DNA of 64,000 bases, from assembly GCF_001456355.1 (NCBI RefSeq), contig NZ_CP010271.1:3286001-3350000 (forward strand), given 5' to 3'. Made by a program: the position numbers and the translations under genes. The notes under the pieces are model-generated. The model made no database searches, had not been told where the DNA came from, and worked only from the letters and a program-made list of their open reading frames with translations. Positions 27,269-36,063 of the stretch are shown here, piece by piece (within the stretch, counting starts at the first letter, position 1; each line of letters begins with the position of its first letter). Source of the DNA: Mycobacteroides saopaulense. Lineage in GTDB: Bacteria; Actinomycetota; Actinomycetes; Mycobacteriales; Mycobacteriaceae.

Positions 27269-28485
27269 TCGCACCGGAGCGCCGCACCCGGGCCGACATC
27301 ATTGCTGCGGCGGTGATCGCCGTCGTGGTCGCCGTCACCGGCACCACAATCTGGTGGACCAGCGACGCCCGCGCCACCGTCAGCCACCCCGCCGCCGGGG
27401 ACATCAAACGCCCGATGAGCGCTACCCGGGTGCCCGACTCGGTGCGCGAACTGTGGTCCGCCGCCAGCGGGGCCACCAAGGGACCGGTGATCGCCAGCGG
27501 TGCGATCGTCAGCGCCGACGGACACGATGTCGTGGGACACGACCCGATCACCGGAGCGCAGCTGTGGTCCTATGCACGCCGCAACCTCGAACTGTGCGGC
27601 GCGATCGGCTTCATCGACGACGCCGTCGCGGTGTACCGCGACGCGCGCGGATGTGGCCAGGTCACGATGATCGACGGCCAGACCGGCCGACGAGGCCCGC
27701 TGCGCAGCAGCGCCAACGACCCGAAGGTCTCGCTGTCGACGGACGGCACCTACGTGCTGGCGCTGGGCAGCACCCGCCTGGAGCTGTGGCGTTCGGACAT
27801 GGTGCGCACCCTGGAGTACGGACGAGTCGTCGCTCCCTTGAATCCGAACGGTCAGCCTCGTGTGGACTGCACGCTGAAGTCCGGCGCCGTCGGGGCCAGC
27901 GTGCTCGCCGTCCTGGAAACCTGCCCCCAAGACCCCACCTTGCGGCTGACGCTGCAGAAGCCGACGCCCAAGGACAACGACAAGCCCGAAGAGCTGTACT
28001 CGGCCGCGCTGCCCGGGGTGGAACGCGGTTCCGCCGCCAAGGTGCTCGCGGTGGCCGACACCCGCTCGGCCGTATACCTACCGGGCACTCGCAACGAGCT
28101 CGTGGTCTTTGACGACCACGGGATGCGGGTCGGCGCGACGGCCCTGCCGGGTGAGGTGAGCCCGACGAACACCGCCGCTCAGGCCGGCGACGTGGTCACC
28201 TGGTGGACCGGTGATCAGGTGCTGGTGCTCGGCGGCTTCGATCTCGCCTACCGATTCGTGCTGCCCACCACCACAAGGCCCCTGGGGCCGGGCACCTCAA
28301 TGGCCGGTGAGTTACTGATCCCCGTCGAGGGCGGCATCGACGTCTTCAACACGACTACCGGGGAGTTCCGGAAGTTCATTGCGGTGCAACGTGATCCAGC
28401 CGACGAGAAGAGTCCCGTCATCAGTGCCGTCGTCGGCAACACCGTGGTAGAGCAGCGCGGAGCACGAATCTTCGCGCTGGGATGA
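27265..28485 (+). CDS. membrane-anchored PQQ/beta-propeller-like protein (Rv3212 family)
   Basis: 406-residue protein with one N-terminal membrane segment (IIAAAVIAVVVAVTGTTIWW) and an exported domain of repeated strands such as VVGHDPITGAQLWSYARR and GQVTMIDGQTGRRG, typical of PQQ-like beta-propellers. It starts with GTG overlapping the rhlE stop (GTGA), as Rv3212 follows rhlE in M. tuberculosis. Several cysteines (ELCGAIG, GCGQV, VDCTLK, LETCPQD) probably pair outside the membrane. Function unknown; the tight coupling to an RNA helicase is unexplained. Confidence 0.85.
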   Translation: MIAPERRTRADIIAAAVIAVVVAVTGTTIWWTSDARATVSHPAAGDIKRPMSATRVPDSVRELWSAASGATKGPVIASGAIVSADGHDVVGHDPITGAQLWSYARRNLELCGAIGFIDDAVAVYRDARGCGQVTMIDGQTGRRGPLRSSANDPKVSLSTDGTYVLALGSTRLELWRSDMVRTLEYGRVVAPLNPNGQPRVDCTLKSGAVGASVLAVLETCPQDPTLRLTLQKPTPKDNDKPEELYSAALPGVERGSAAKVLAVADTRSAVYLPGTRNELVVFDDHGMRVGATALPGEVSPTNTAAQAGDVVTWWTGDQVLVLGGFDLAYRFVLPTTTRPLGPGTSMAGELLIPVEGGIDVFNTTTGEFRKFIAVQRDPADEKSPVISAVVGNTVVEQRGARIFALG

Positions 28486-28507
28486 GTGGTTGCAAGTAGG
28501 GGGAACG

Positions 28508-29272
28508 ATGGACTTGGTCGACCACACAGGTCTTCGTAGGGCGGTTGCGGCATTCGCCGCTCAGCCAGGCGAGCAACAGGTCTACGACGTACTACGCGCA
28601 TGCATGTACGGCCAACTTCTTTTGGACACAACAGGCTCAGACGAACCCGTCGCCGGCCCCTCCCCCTTCCCCACCGGCGCCCGACTTCAGATCCGAGGTG
28701 GCACCGGCCCTGATGGTGGGCGAGCGTTGTTCGCATACACACGGCAAGAGGAGATCGCTCGGCACCACCCACCCGGTACCCAGACGCAATCGTTAGTTCA
28801 GTCCGCTCCTTCGGTGCTGGAATACATACGCAGCCAAGGCGATCCGTGGCTTTACATCGATCCCGCAGGCCCAACGTGTGCGGTAGCCGGAAACGAAATC
28901 GACTTCGCATTGCGCAATCCACGCAATGAACCCGTCCGAGAGGCAATTGAGCGTGTCACGCAAGGACAGGCCGACCGCCAATCGGTGCTACAGCTGTTGC
29001 GTGGAGACGGTCCGATGCTGCTGGGTGCCGACGATCGCACAGTTCCGGGACAGGTAGCGATCCGACGGACACAGCTGCCCAACGGTTCACTCGCACTGGT
29101 GGCCTTCACCAGCGCACCCGAGGTCATCGGCTACGTATCGTCAGATGCCGTTGTCGCGGTAACCGCACGGAAGGTCATGGACACCGTCATCCGCGACGGA
29201 TACGCCGGGCTGGTGATCAATCCGGCCGGGCCGTCGGTCTTTCTCCCGACGGCAGAAATTGCGGGCAACTGA
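28508..29272 (+). CDS. tandem SseB-domain protein
   Basis: 254-residue protein that looks like two copies of the SseB N-terminal domain. Each copy has a RALFAYTRQEEI / LALVAFTSAPEV strand and ends in a matching motif, WLYIDPAGPTCAV and LVINPAGPSVFLP. SseB-domain proteins are known in enterobacteria (serine sensitivity) and, in Actinobacteria, often lie beside type VII secretion genes; none are in this window. The ATG 28508 has a strong AGGGGG site. It sits between the Rv3212-type and ParA genes, which I recall as adjacent in M. tuberculosis, so it may be an insertion. No signal peptide. Confidence 0.72.
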   Translation: MDLVDHTGLRRAVAAFAAQPGEQQVYDVLRACMYGQLLLDTTGSDEPVAGPSPFPTGARLQIRGGTGPDGGRALFAYTRQEEIARHHPPGTQTQSLVQSAPSVLEYIRSQGDPWLYIDPAGPTCAVAGNEIDFALRNPRNEPVREAIERVTQGQADRQSVLQLLRGDGPMLLGADDRTVPGQVAIRRTQLPNGSLALVAFTSAPEVIGYVSSDAVVAVTARKVMDTVIRDGYAGLVINPAGPSVFLPTAEIAGN

Positions 29273-29290
29273 CGGAGCTCGCGGCAAGAC

Positions 29291-30088
29291 TCAGTCGACG
29301 GGCGGGGTGAAGGTCGGCATGGCCTTGCCGCTCTTCCAGTGCTTCACCAGGCTCTGGGCCAGCTCTCGATAGGCCAGCGCACCCTTGTTCTTGCGACCCG
29401 CCAGCACCGACGCACCCGAGGCACTCGCCTCCGCGAACCGCACGGTCCTGGGAATCGGTGGCGCGAGCACCGGCAGCTCATAGCGATCGGCCACGTCCAG
29501 CAGCACATCGCGGCTGTGGGTGGTCCGCGAGTCATACAGCGTGGGCAGCGCGCCGAGCAGCGTCAGCTTGGGGTTGGTGATCTGTTGGACATCGGTCACC
29601 GTCCGAAGGAACTGACCGACACCGCGATGCGCCAGGGTCTCGCACTGCAGCGGCACCATCACCGAGTCGGCGGCGGTCAGGCCGTTCAGAGTCAGCACGC
29701 CCAACGACGGCGGGCAGTCGATGATCACGACGTCGAACTGGTCCCCCAGCGATTCGAGCGCCCGCTTCAGCGCGTATTCACGTCCTGCGCGCATGAGCAG
29801 CATTGCCTCGGCACCGGCCAGGTCGATGTTCGCAGGCAGCAGCGTCAGATCCTCGGTGGTCGTGACCAGCGCCTCTTTGATATCGGCCTGCCCCAGCAGC
29901 ACCTCGTGCACCGAGATACCCAACCGGTCCGGATCCTGCCCCAATGAGAAGGTCAGGCAGCCCTGCGGGTCCAGGTCGACCAGCAGCACCTTCTTGCCGG
30001 CCTGCGCCAGCGCCGCACCAAGCGATGCGACCGTCGTGGTTTTTGCCACCCCACCCTTTTGATTGGCTACCGCCAGCACCCGAGTCAC
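29291..30088 (-). CDS. ParA/Soj-like ATPase
   Basis: 265-residue deviant Walker A ATPase: NQKGGVAKTTTVASLG near residue 10, VVIIDCPPSLG near 115. It matches Rv3213c, a Soj/ParA-related protein distinct from the chromosomal parA next to parB. No parB-like gene lies nearby, so it may position something other than the chromosome. Start GTG 30088 (VTRVLAVANQKGG); a reading from 30115 adds residues without family match. It is divergent from gpm2 with 61 bp between. Confidence 0.9.
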   Translation of the reverse strand: MTRVLAVANQKGGVAKTTTVASLGAALAQAGKKVLLVDLDPQGCLTFSLGQDPDRLGISVHEVLLGQADIKEALVTTTEDLTLLPANIDLAGAEAMLLMRAGREYALKRALESLGDQFDVVIIDCPPSLGVLTLNGLTAADSVMVPLQCETLAHRGVGQFLRTVTDVQQITNPKLTLLGALPTLYDSRTTHSRDVLLDVADRYELPVLAPPIPRTVRFAEASASGASVLAGRKNKGALAYRELAQSLVKHWKSGKAMPTFTPPVD

Positions 30089-30149
30089 GCCCACATACTG
30101 ACATGCCTCACACATTCACGAGGAGAGTCGGTACGGCACAATCAAGTGC

Positions 30150-30761
30150 GTGTCCGCCCCCCAACACCGAATGTTGTTGCTACGCCACGGCGAAACCGAG
30201 TGGTCGAAAATCGGCAGACATACCGGGCGCACCGATCTTGATCTCACCGAAATCGGGCGCGCCCAAGCTGTCGCGGCACGCGAAGTGCTCAACAATCTTG
30301 ATCTGCATGATCCGTTGGTCCTGAGCAGCCCGCGCCGTCGCGCGATCCAGACGGCCGAGCTGGCGGGTCTCACGGTCAGCGGGATCGACGAAGACCTCGC
30401 CGAATGGGACTACGGCGACTACGAGGGTCTGACCACACCGCAGATCCGGGAGAACGATCCGGGCTGGTTGGTGTGGACACATGGCTGCCCCGGCGGTGAG
30501 TCTGTGGCCCAGGTTCAGGCCCGGGCCGACAAGGTGATCGCCCACATCGCCCCTGACCTGGCTCAACGCGATGTGCTGTTAGTGGGGCACGGCCACTTTT
30601 CACGCGCGCTCATGACCCGGTGGGTCGATCTGCCGCTCGAGGAGGGCACCCGGCTCGGCATGGCCACGGCGTCGGTCGCCGTGGGCGGGCATGAGCATGG
30701 CCAGCGCCAAGTGGCCGCACTTGGCCTGACCGGGTACCGGCACCCGGTACCGTCAAGCTGA
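30150..30761 (+). CDS. gpm2: histidine phosphatase family protein (Gpm2/Rv3214 type)
   Basis: 203-residue phosphoglycerate-mutase-fold enzyme with the phospho-histidine motif LLLRHGETEW near residue 10, SSPRRRAIQTAEL near 60, an EWDYGDYEGL loop, and the second catalytic His in VGHGHFSRAL. The M. tuberculosis counterpart Rv3214, although named gpm2, was shown to be an acid phosphatase; the same is likely here. Start GTG 30150. It is followed by entC after one base (TGACATG), suggesting cotranscription of gpm2-entC-GNAT. Confidence 0.9.
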   Translation: MSAPQHRMLLLRHGETEWSKIGRHTGRTDLDLTEIGRAQAVAAREVLNNLDLHDPLVLSSPRRRAIQTAELAGLTVSGIDEDLAEWDYGDYEGLTTPQIRENDPGWLVWTHGCPGGESVAQVQARADKVIAHIAPDLAQRDVLLVGHGHFSRALMTRWVDLPLEEGTRLGMATASVAVGGHEHGQRQVAALGLTGYRHPVPSS

Positions 30762-30762
30762 C

Positions 30763-31872
30763 ATGACGGCCATCGACTCCCCCGCACAACCACATTTCGT
30801 GATGTCGCGGGCCACCGATGCGCTGTACGCATACGGCCGCCAGAGCTCCTATGACGATGTCGCCGCTGCCGCGGACGCCCTGCGCGCCGGACGCCACCCC
30901 ATGTTGGTGGGTGCCCTGCCTTTTGACACCTCCGGGCCCGCCGCCCTGACGGTTCCGGTGACGGTACACCGCGGACAGCCTCAAGAGTTCTACGGAACCA
31001 TGCCGACAATTCATGTGGCACAACAGATACCGGAGCCATCCGAACATCTGCGACGCGTCACCGAGGCCGTCGAGGTACTGCGGGGCGACGACGGCGGACT
31101 GTCCAAGGTGGTCCTCGCGCGCGTTTTGGAACTGCAGGCGGACGCCCCCGTAGACCCGTTGGTATTGACCCATCGCCTGATCCGAAACGATCCCGACGCC
31201 AACAGTTTTTGTGTTGACCTGTCCCCCGCCGGGGACCGATTCCGCGGACACACCATGGTGGGGTGCAGCCCCGAACTATTGGTGGAGCGCCGCGGCGACA
31301 TGGTGATCTGCCATCCCTTCGCCGGTTCCGCCCCACGGTCCAGCGATCCCTCACTGGACCGGCGCACGGGCGAAGATCTTGCGGGCTCCCACAAGAACCG
31401 TCACGAGCACTCCGTGGTGATCGACCAGTTACGTGAGGACCTAGCGTCGTTGTGCGTCGACGTCCAGGTTCCCCCGGAACCGACGCTGAGCCGCACCGCC
31501 GCACTCTGGCACCTCAGCACCTCCATCAGCGCTCGATTGCGTCAAAGCTCAACCACAGCACTTGATTTGGCGTTGGCACTGCATCCCACCCCGGCGGTGT
31601 GCGGCACTCCCACCCAGGCCGCCGCTGACCTGATTGCCCGCATCGAGGGTGACCGTGGGTTCTACGCGGGCGCGGTCGGCTGGTGCGACAGCAGTGGAGA
31701 CGGGCGCTGGGCCGTCTCGATCCGCTGCGCCGAGCTGTCGGCCGACGGCACCTCGATCCGCGCCTACGCCGGCGGTGGACTCGTCGCCGAATCTGACCCG
31801 CAGGACGAACTATCGGAGACCACGGTCAAATTCCGAACCGTGTTGGCAGGGCTAGGAGCCGAGATTGAGTAA
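30763..31872 (+). CDS. entC: isochorismate synthase EntC
   Basis: 369-residue chorismate-utilising enzyme. The catalytic lysine is in LSKVVLARVLEL near residue 112, and the metal-binding and substrate segments GCSPELLVERR, HPFAGSAPRS, HEHSVVIDQLREDL and HPTPAVCGTPT appear in the order expected for isochorismate synthases. Isochorismate feeds menaquinone or salicylate/mycobactin routes; the mycobactin-specific MbtI is a separate gene in mycobacteria, so a menaquinone role is plausible here. It starts one base after gpm2 and overlaps the acetyltransferase by 8 nt. Confidence 0.92.
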   Translation: MTAIDSPAQPHFVMSRATDALYAYGRQSSYDDVAAAADALRAGRHPMLVGALPFDTSGPAALTVPVTVHRGQPQEFYGTMPTIHVAQQIPEPSEHLRRVTEAVEVLRGDDGGLSKVVLARVLELQADAPVDPLVLTHRLIRNDPDANSFCVDLSPAGDRFRGHTMVGCSPELLVERRGDMVICHPFAGSAPRSSDPSLDRRTGEDLAGSHKNRHEHSVVIDQLREDLASLCVDVQVPPEPTLSRTAALWHLSTSISARLRQSSTTALDLALALHPTPAVCGTPTQAAADLIARIEGDRGFYAGAVGWCDSSGDGRWAVSIRCAELSADGTSIRAYAGGGLVAESDPQDELSETTVKFRTVLAGLGAEIE

Positions 31873-32350
31873 CACCCAGATTCGCCGCGCCGCCGAGGCA
31901 GATGTCCCCGCCATCGTCGGGCTCATCGAGGATCTGGCGGAGTACGAGAAGTTACGCGACGAATGCCAGATCACCGAAGACCAGCTCCGCACGGCGTTAT
32001 TCGGTTCGGCTCCGGCGCTTTTCGCGCATGTCGCGGAGTCGGATGGCGTGGTCTGCGGCACCGCCGTCTGGTTTCTGAATTTCTCGACGTGGACCGGACG
32101 GCACGGCATCTATCTGGAAGACCTCTACGTCAAACCCGAGCAGCGCGGCACCGGCCTGGGCAAGGCACTGTTGTCGGCGCTGGCCGCCGAATGCGTGGCC
32201 AACGGCTATACCCGGCTGGAATGGGCCGTACTGGACTGGAATACGCCGTCGATCAAGTTCTACGACTCGCTGGGCGCCAACCCCCAGTCGGATTGGATCA
32301 CCTACCGACTACAGGGCACCGGGCTGGCAGAACTGGCCGCGGACCGCTGA
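31865..32350 (+). CDS. GNAT family N-acetyltransferase
   Basis: 161-residue GNAT enzyme. The acetyl-CoA loop is YVKPEQRGTGLGKALL near residue 92, preceded by IYLEDLYV, and followed by LEWAVLDWNTPSIKFYDSLGA, all typical of diamine/spermidine acetyltransferase-like GNATs. Acceptor unknown. The start is TTG 31865, inside the last codons of entC (8-nt overlap); no ATG or GTG fits, because the conserved IRRAAEADVPAI starts at residue 6. It matches Rv3216 by place. Confidence 0.88.
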   Translation: MSNTQIRRAAEADVPAIVGLIEDLAEYEKLRDECQITEDQLRTALFGSAPALFAHVAESDGVVCGTAVWFLNFSTWTGRHGIYLEDLYVKPEQRGTGLGKALLSALAAECVANGYTRLEWAVLDWNTPSIKFYDSLGANPQSDWITYRLQGTGLAELAADR

Positions 32351-32352
32351 CG

Positions 32353-32760
32353 CTAGTCCGATTCGTCGGCACCGATCTCGTCACCACTGGCCCACATCTG
32401 GGCGGTGGGGCTGAAGAGCAACACCAGTGCCGCCACCGCGACAATCGCGATGGGCACACCCAGCGCGGGTTGATGCGACCCCACGGCCGCGTACCACGCG
32501 ACGGGCAGGAGTAGCAGCTGCATCATCACGGCGATCCCTCTGCCCCAACGCTTCCCCGTGACGAGCGCAAGACCGGCGGCAAGCACCGCGGCACCGAATG
32601 TCGCGAACCAGGCGGCGGTGCCATACCCGTTGACCAGATGCTGGTCGGCGCCGCCGGCCGCACGCACCACCAGGATCACCGCGATCACCAACCCCACGGC
32701 ACCCTCACCGGCAACAATCATCCCGGCGCGGCGAACGGTGTTCGGAACGGCTGTGGTCAC
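32353..32760 (-). CDS. four-TM membrane protein (Rv3217c family)
   Basis: 135-residue integral membrane protein with four predicted spans: AVGLVIAVILVVRAAGG, AAWFATFGAAVLAAGLALVTG, IAVMMQLLLLPVAWYAAV and ALGVPIAIVAVAALVLLF. A short acidic tail (SGDEIGADESD) ends it. Start GTG 32760. The stop is two bases from the convergent acetyltransferase stop, so transcripts must overlap or end inside the genes. I do not recognise a function; it corresponds to Rv3217c by place. Confidence 0.8.
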   Translation of the reverse strand: MTTAVPNTVRRAGMIVAGEGAVGLVIAVILVVRAAGGADQHLVNGYGTAAWFATFGAAVLAAGLALVTGKRWGRGIAVMMQLLLLPVAWYAAVGSHQPALGVPIAIVAVAALVLLFSPTAQMWASGDEIGADESD

Positions 32761-32836
32761 CCGACAAGCCTATGTGGACCCATCGCGGCAGCGATGAGCA
32801 GCTTGCGCGAAGAACATCCGACTAGGCTCATGCCCC

Positions 32837-33814
32837 GTGCGTGCGGTCCTCATCGTGAATCCCAATGCCACCTCGACTACAGCAGCCGGGCGTGACCTGC
32901 TGGCCCACGCACTGGAAAGCCGTGTGCACCTACAAGTTCTGCACACCGACCACCGCGGCCATGCCAGTGAGCTGGCCCGGCGCGCCGCCGACGAAGGGGC
33001 CGCGGTCATCGTGGTGCACGGCGGAGACGGCACGGTCAGCGAGGTGGTGAACGGGCTGCTCGGACAGCCGGGGCACCCGGCACCAGGCCCACTGCCCGCC
33101 ATCGCGGTGGTGCCAGGCGGATCGGCCAACGTGTTCGCCCGCACCCTGGGCATGTCCGCCGACCCTGTTCAGGCCACCAATCAAGTCGTCGATCTGCTGG
33201 ACGAACACCGCCGCGACCAGCGGCGCTGGCGCCGTATCGGCCTGGGGCACTGCGGCGAGCGCTGGTTCATCTTCAATGCCGGCATGGGACTGGACGGCGA
33301 GGTGGTCGCTGCGATGGAGGCGCACCGAAACAAGGGCAAGCAGGTCACGGCGGGGCGCTACGTCACGCGCGCGATCGTGAGCTTCTTTCGCGCCGCGCGC
33401 CACCAGCCGACGCTCACCGTCGAGCTGCCCGGACACGAGCCGCAGACGGGCGTGCACTTCGCGTTCATCTGCAACTCCAACCCGTGGACCTACGCCAACG
33501 AGCGCGCCATCTGGACCAATCCAGGTACCGGTTTCGAGAGCGGCCTGGGAGTCTTCGCCTCCAAGAGCATGAAGGTGATGGCCAACCTCCGTCTGGTCCG
33601 CCACATGGTGGGGGCGCCGCACCCCGACCGTCCGGCGGCCAAGCACCTCCTGCGTGAGGACGACGTCGCGTGGGTGCGGGTGCGCGCATCGGCACCTATC
33701 GCCACCCAGGTCGACGGGGATTTCCTGGGAATGCGCAGCGACCTCACCTTCACCGCGGTTCCCGACGTTCTCGACGTGTTAGCCCCGGCAAAACCCGCCG
33801 ACGCATCGTCCTGA
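32837..33814 (+). CDS. diacylglycerol/lipid kinase family protein
   Basis: 325-residue LCB5/YegS-type lipid kinase. The nucleotide loop VVHGGDGTVSEVVNGLL lies near residue 60 and VVPGGSANVFARTLG near 95, followed by FNAGMGLDGEVV and a C-terminal beta domain with VDGDFLGMRSDLTF. Such enzymes phosphorylate diacylglycerol or related lipids at the membrane face. It corresponds to Rv3218 by place. Start GTG 32837. It is followed by more than 400 bp of non-coding DNA before whiB1. Confidence 0.9.
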   Translation: MRAVLIVNPNATSTTAAGRDLLAHALESRVHLQVLHTDHRGHASELARRAADEGAAVIVVHGGDGTVSEVVNGLLGQPGHPAPGPLPAIAVVPGGSANVFARTLGMSADPVQATNQVVDLLDEHRRDQRRWRRIGLGHCGERWFIFNAGMGLDGEVVAAMEAHRNKGKQVTAGRYVTRAIVSFFRAARHQPTLTVELPGHEPQTGVHFAFICNSNPWTYANERAIWTNPGTGFESGLGVFASKSMKVMANLRLVRHMVGAPHPDRPAAKHLLREDDVAWVRVRASAPIATQVDGDFLGMRSDLTFTAVPDVLDVLAPAKPADASS

Positions 33815-33946
33815 GCCTTGCCGGAAGCGCAATAGTGTTGAGCGCCAGTCCGTTCCGGACACAGCCGACCCACAGGCGCAGCGCGGCGTACATCACATTG
33901 CGGTCAGATTGGATGTACTACTTCACGTAGTCGAGCCTCTCCACGC

Positions 33947-33962
33947 CGTGATGTTACTCACG
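33947..33962. promoter_or_regulatory. strong CRP-type palindrome upstream of whiB1
   Basis: CGTGA-TGTTAC-TCACG is a perfect 5-bp inverted repeat with a 6-bp spacer, and matches the CRP consensus TGTGA-N6-TCACA at 8 of 10 arm positions. It lies about 270 bp upstream of the whiB1 ATG in the 33815-34230 gap. Known: M. tuberculosis whiB1 is controlled by the cAMP receptor protein Rv3676. Elsewhere in 33815-33946 I see only a small ACTAC/GTAGT repeat (33917-33931). Confidence 0.5.
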
Positions 33963-34068
33963 AGTAGCACCATGCCACCTGGGAAAATAGGGGGATATCG
34001 CCAGATTCAAGGCGCAGATCGGTTAAGTGTAGTACAAACGAATGTGGCGTCTGCAGACACCACCCCCG

Positions 34069-34096
34069 AGTGAGATTGACCACGTGTTAACTCACG
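34069..34096 (+). promoter_or_regulatory. overlapping CRP-like sites near the whiB1 promoter
   Basis: AGTGAGATTGACCACG (34069-34084) fits a CRP half-site pair with one weaker arm, and the overlapping CGTG-TTAACT-CACG (34083-34096) is a second, shorter palindrome. A TTGACT follows at 34100-34105. They lie 135-160 bp upstream of the whiB1 start. The M. tuberculosis whiB1 promoter also has two CRP sites, though with wider spacing as I recall it. Confidence 0.4.
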
Positions 34097-34230
34097 CTAT
34101 TGACTTCTGCTGAGCTTGTGAAACGATCGGAAGCAACAGTGCAGAAACATTTGGTACGCACGCGTTAACAGCCGAAAAACATTAATCTCGTGCGCTTGTG
34201 GCGCGCACGATGAAAAAGGAGTGCACAACT

Positions 34231-34485
34231 ATGGATTGGCGCCATAAGGCGGTCTGTCGCGACGAGGATCCCGAGCTGTTCTTCCCCGTTGGGAACAGCG
34301 GACCGGCCCTTGCCCAGATCGCTGACGCGAAGCTCGTTTGTAACCGCTGTCCGGTGACGACCGAATGCCTTACCTGGGCGCTCGAGTCGGGCCAGGACGC
34401 CGGTGTGTGGGGTGGCCTCAGCGAGGATGAGCGCCGTGCCCTCAAGCGTCGCAACGCCCGCGCTCGCGCCCGCAGCGCCGTCTAA
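34231..34485 (+). CDS. whiB1: iron-sulfur transcription factor WhiB1
   Basis: 84-residue WhiB protein. Four cluster cysteines at residues 9, 37, 40 and 46 (C-x27-C-x2-C-x5-C), the GVWGG turn, and a basic C-terminus (RALKRRNARARAR) for DNA contact. WhiB1 binds a nitric-oxide-sensitive [4Fe-4S] cluster and the principal sigma factor, and is essential in M. tuberculosis (known). The ATG 34231 follows AAAGGAG by 10 nt. An ATG-containing extension upstream (from 34198) lacks similarity. The gene ends in a strong terminator. Confidence 0.97.
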   Translation: MDWRHKAVCRDEDPELFFPVGNSGPALAQIADAKLVCNRCPVTTECLTWALESGQDAGVWGGLSEDERRALKRRNARARARSAV

Positions 34486-34499
34486 CGCCGCAGCAACCA

Positions 34500-34527
34500 G
34501 AACCCGGCACAATTTGGTGCCGGGTTC
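34500..34527 (+). terminator. whiB1: intrinsic terminator after whiB1
   Basis: GAACCCGGCAC and GTGCCGGGTTC form a perfect 11-bp stem around AATTTG, followed by TTT on the plus strand. It starts 14 nt after the whiB1 stop and lies in the 76 bp between whiB1 and the convergent pdtaS, so it may serve both. Confidence 0.85.
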
Positions 34528-34561
34528 TTTGCTGCCCGAGGGCTTTCGTCAGGGTGTCGAG

Positions 34562-36052
34562 CTAGGCCATCAGCCGGGCACGTCGGCCCAACGGAACTCG
34601 CAAGACCGCGTTCGTGCCGCCGTCGGGATCGCTCCGCATATCCAGCGATCCGTCGATCTCCGCCGACACCAGCGTCCTGACGATCTGCAATCCCAGCCGA
34701 TCCGATGTCTCCACGCTGAATCCGTCGGGCAATCCCCGTCCGTCGTCGTGTACGACGACGTCGAGCCACCGTGCTGACCGCTCTGCCTTGATCACCACCT
34801 GACCCTGAGCGCCTTCATCGAAGGCGTGCTCGATGGCGTTTTGCACCAGCTCGGTGATCACCATGATCAGCGGTGTCGCACGGTCGGAGTCGAGCACCCC
34901 GAGTGCACCCTCACGCGAGACGCGCACCTTGGTGTCCACGGTGGCGACGTCGGTCATGATCGGCATGATCCGGTCGATCACCTCGTCGAGGTTGACTTCC
35001 TCATCCACCGACATCGACAACGCATCGTGAACCAGCGCGATCGACGACACTCGGCGCACGGATTCGAAAAGCGCTTCGCGGGCTTCGTCATTGGGCGTGC
35101 GACGGGCTTGCAGACGCAGCAGTGCCGCCACCGTCTGCAGGTTGTTCTTCACCCGATGGTGGATCTCACGAATGGTGGCGTCCTTGGACAGCAGCGCCCG
35201 GTCGCGACGCTTCACCTCGGTCACATCGCGGGTCAGCAGCAGCGCCCCTTCCGAGGCACCGCGCGCGACGAGCGGCAAGGTGCGGATCAGCACCGCAGCG
35301 CCGCCCGCGTCGACCTCCATGCGCATGCTGGGGCCGCCGGCGAGCACATCGCGGATGTGCGCCGCCAGCTCCTGCCCCTCGAAGGGGTCGGAAATCAGGG
35401 GTTTGGTGACGTCCATGAGGTTGTGGCCCTGCAAATCGCTGGCCAAGCCCATGCGGTGGTATGCCGACAGAGCGTTGGGGCTGGCATATCTGACCCCACC
35501 GGAGACATCGAGCCGGATAAAGCCGTCGCCCACGCGGGGGCTGGACCGTGACATCGCCTGGTCAGCCACATTTGGGAAGGTTCCCTCGGTGAGCATCAGC
35601 AGCAGATCACCGGCACACTCCAGATAGGCCCGCTCCAGCGTGCCCTTCTTGAGCCGGGAGGCCAGCGCGGTTTGGTGAGTCAGCACCGCGACCGTACGGT
35701 CGCCGCAGCGCACCGGAACAGCTTCCACGTTCAGCTCGGAAGCATGTTCGGTCAGGTCCGAATCGCTCTCGCGCTCAATGGCACCCGAAGTGAACGCCGC
35801 CTCTACCAGCGGAACGTCGGCGATCTTGGCGACCGTGCCGACGGCGTCGTTGTCGATGATGGTCGGCGCGGTATTGGGTCGGCACTGGGCGACGCAGACG
35901 AAGGCGTCGTCGTCCCGGGGCACCCACATGAGGTAGTCCGCGAAGGAAAGGTCGGCAAGCAACTGCCATTCGGCCACCACGGCGTGCAGATGATCGACCG
36001 CGTCACCGGGCAGCATGGTGTGCTCGGCAAGCAGATCACCGAGAGTCGACAT
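34562..36052 (-). CDS. pdtaS: cytosolic sensor histidine kinase PdtaS
   Basis: 496-residue soluble histidine kinase. A GAF-like domain occupies about 1-160, a PAS domain about 170-290, then a HisKA_2 domain with the phosphoaccepting His in REIHHRVKNNLQTVAALL near 300, and an HATPase domain (TELVQNAIEHAF, HDDGRGLPDGF, GLQIVRTLV). No membrane segment is present. This matches PdtaS (Rv3220c), whose partner PdtaR is an RNA-binding ANTAR regulator encoded elsewhere. It follows the TB7.3 gene by 11 nt on the same strand. Confidence 0.94.
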   Translation of the reverse strand: MSTLGDLLAEHTMLPGDAVDHLHAVVAEWQLLADLSFADYLMWVPRDDDAFVCVAQCRPNTAPTIIDNDAVGTVAKIADVPLVEAAFTSGAIERESDSDLTEHASELNVEAVPVRCGDRTVAVLTHQTALASRLKKGTLERAYLECAGDLLLMLTEGTFPNVADQAMSRSSPRVGDGFIRLDVSGGVRYASPNALSAYHRMGLASDLQGHNLMDVTKPLISDPFEGQELAAHIRDVLAGGPSMRMEVDAGGAAVLIRTLPLVARGASEGALLLTRDVTEVKRRDRALLSKDATIREIHHRVKNNLQTVAALLRLQARRTPNDEAREALFESVRRVSSIALVHDALSMSVDEEVNLDEVIDRIMPIMTDVATVDTKVRVSREGALGVLDSDRATPLIMVITELVQNAIEHAFDEGAQGQVVIKAERSARWLDVVVHDDGRGLPDGFSVETSDRLGLQIVRTLVSAEIDGSLDMRSDPDGGTNAVLRVPLGRRARLMA

Positions 36053-36063
36053 GCGGTGGCGAT

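Noticed and set aside
33913..33930. Five-codon frame MYYFT in the whiB1 upstream gap
   Set aside because: No ribosome site, far from whiB1, and the overlapping ACTAC/GTAGT repeat is short enough to be chance.
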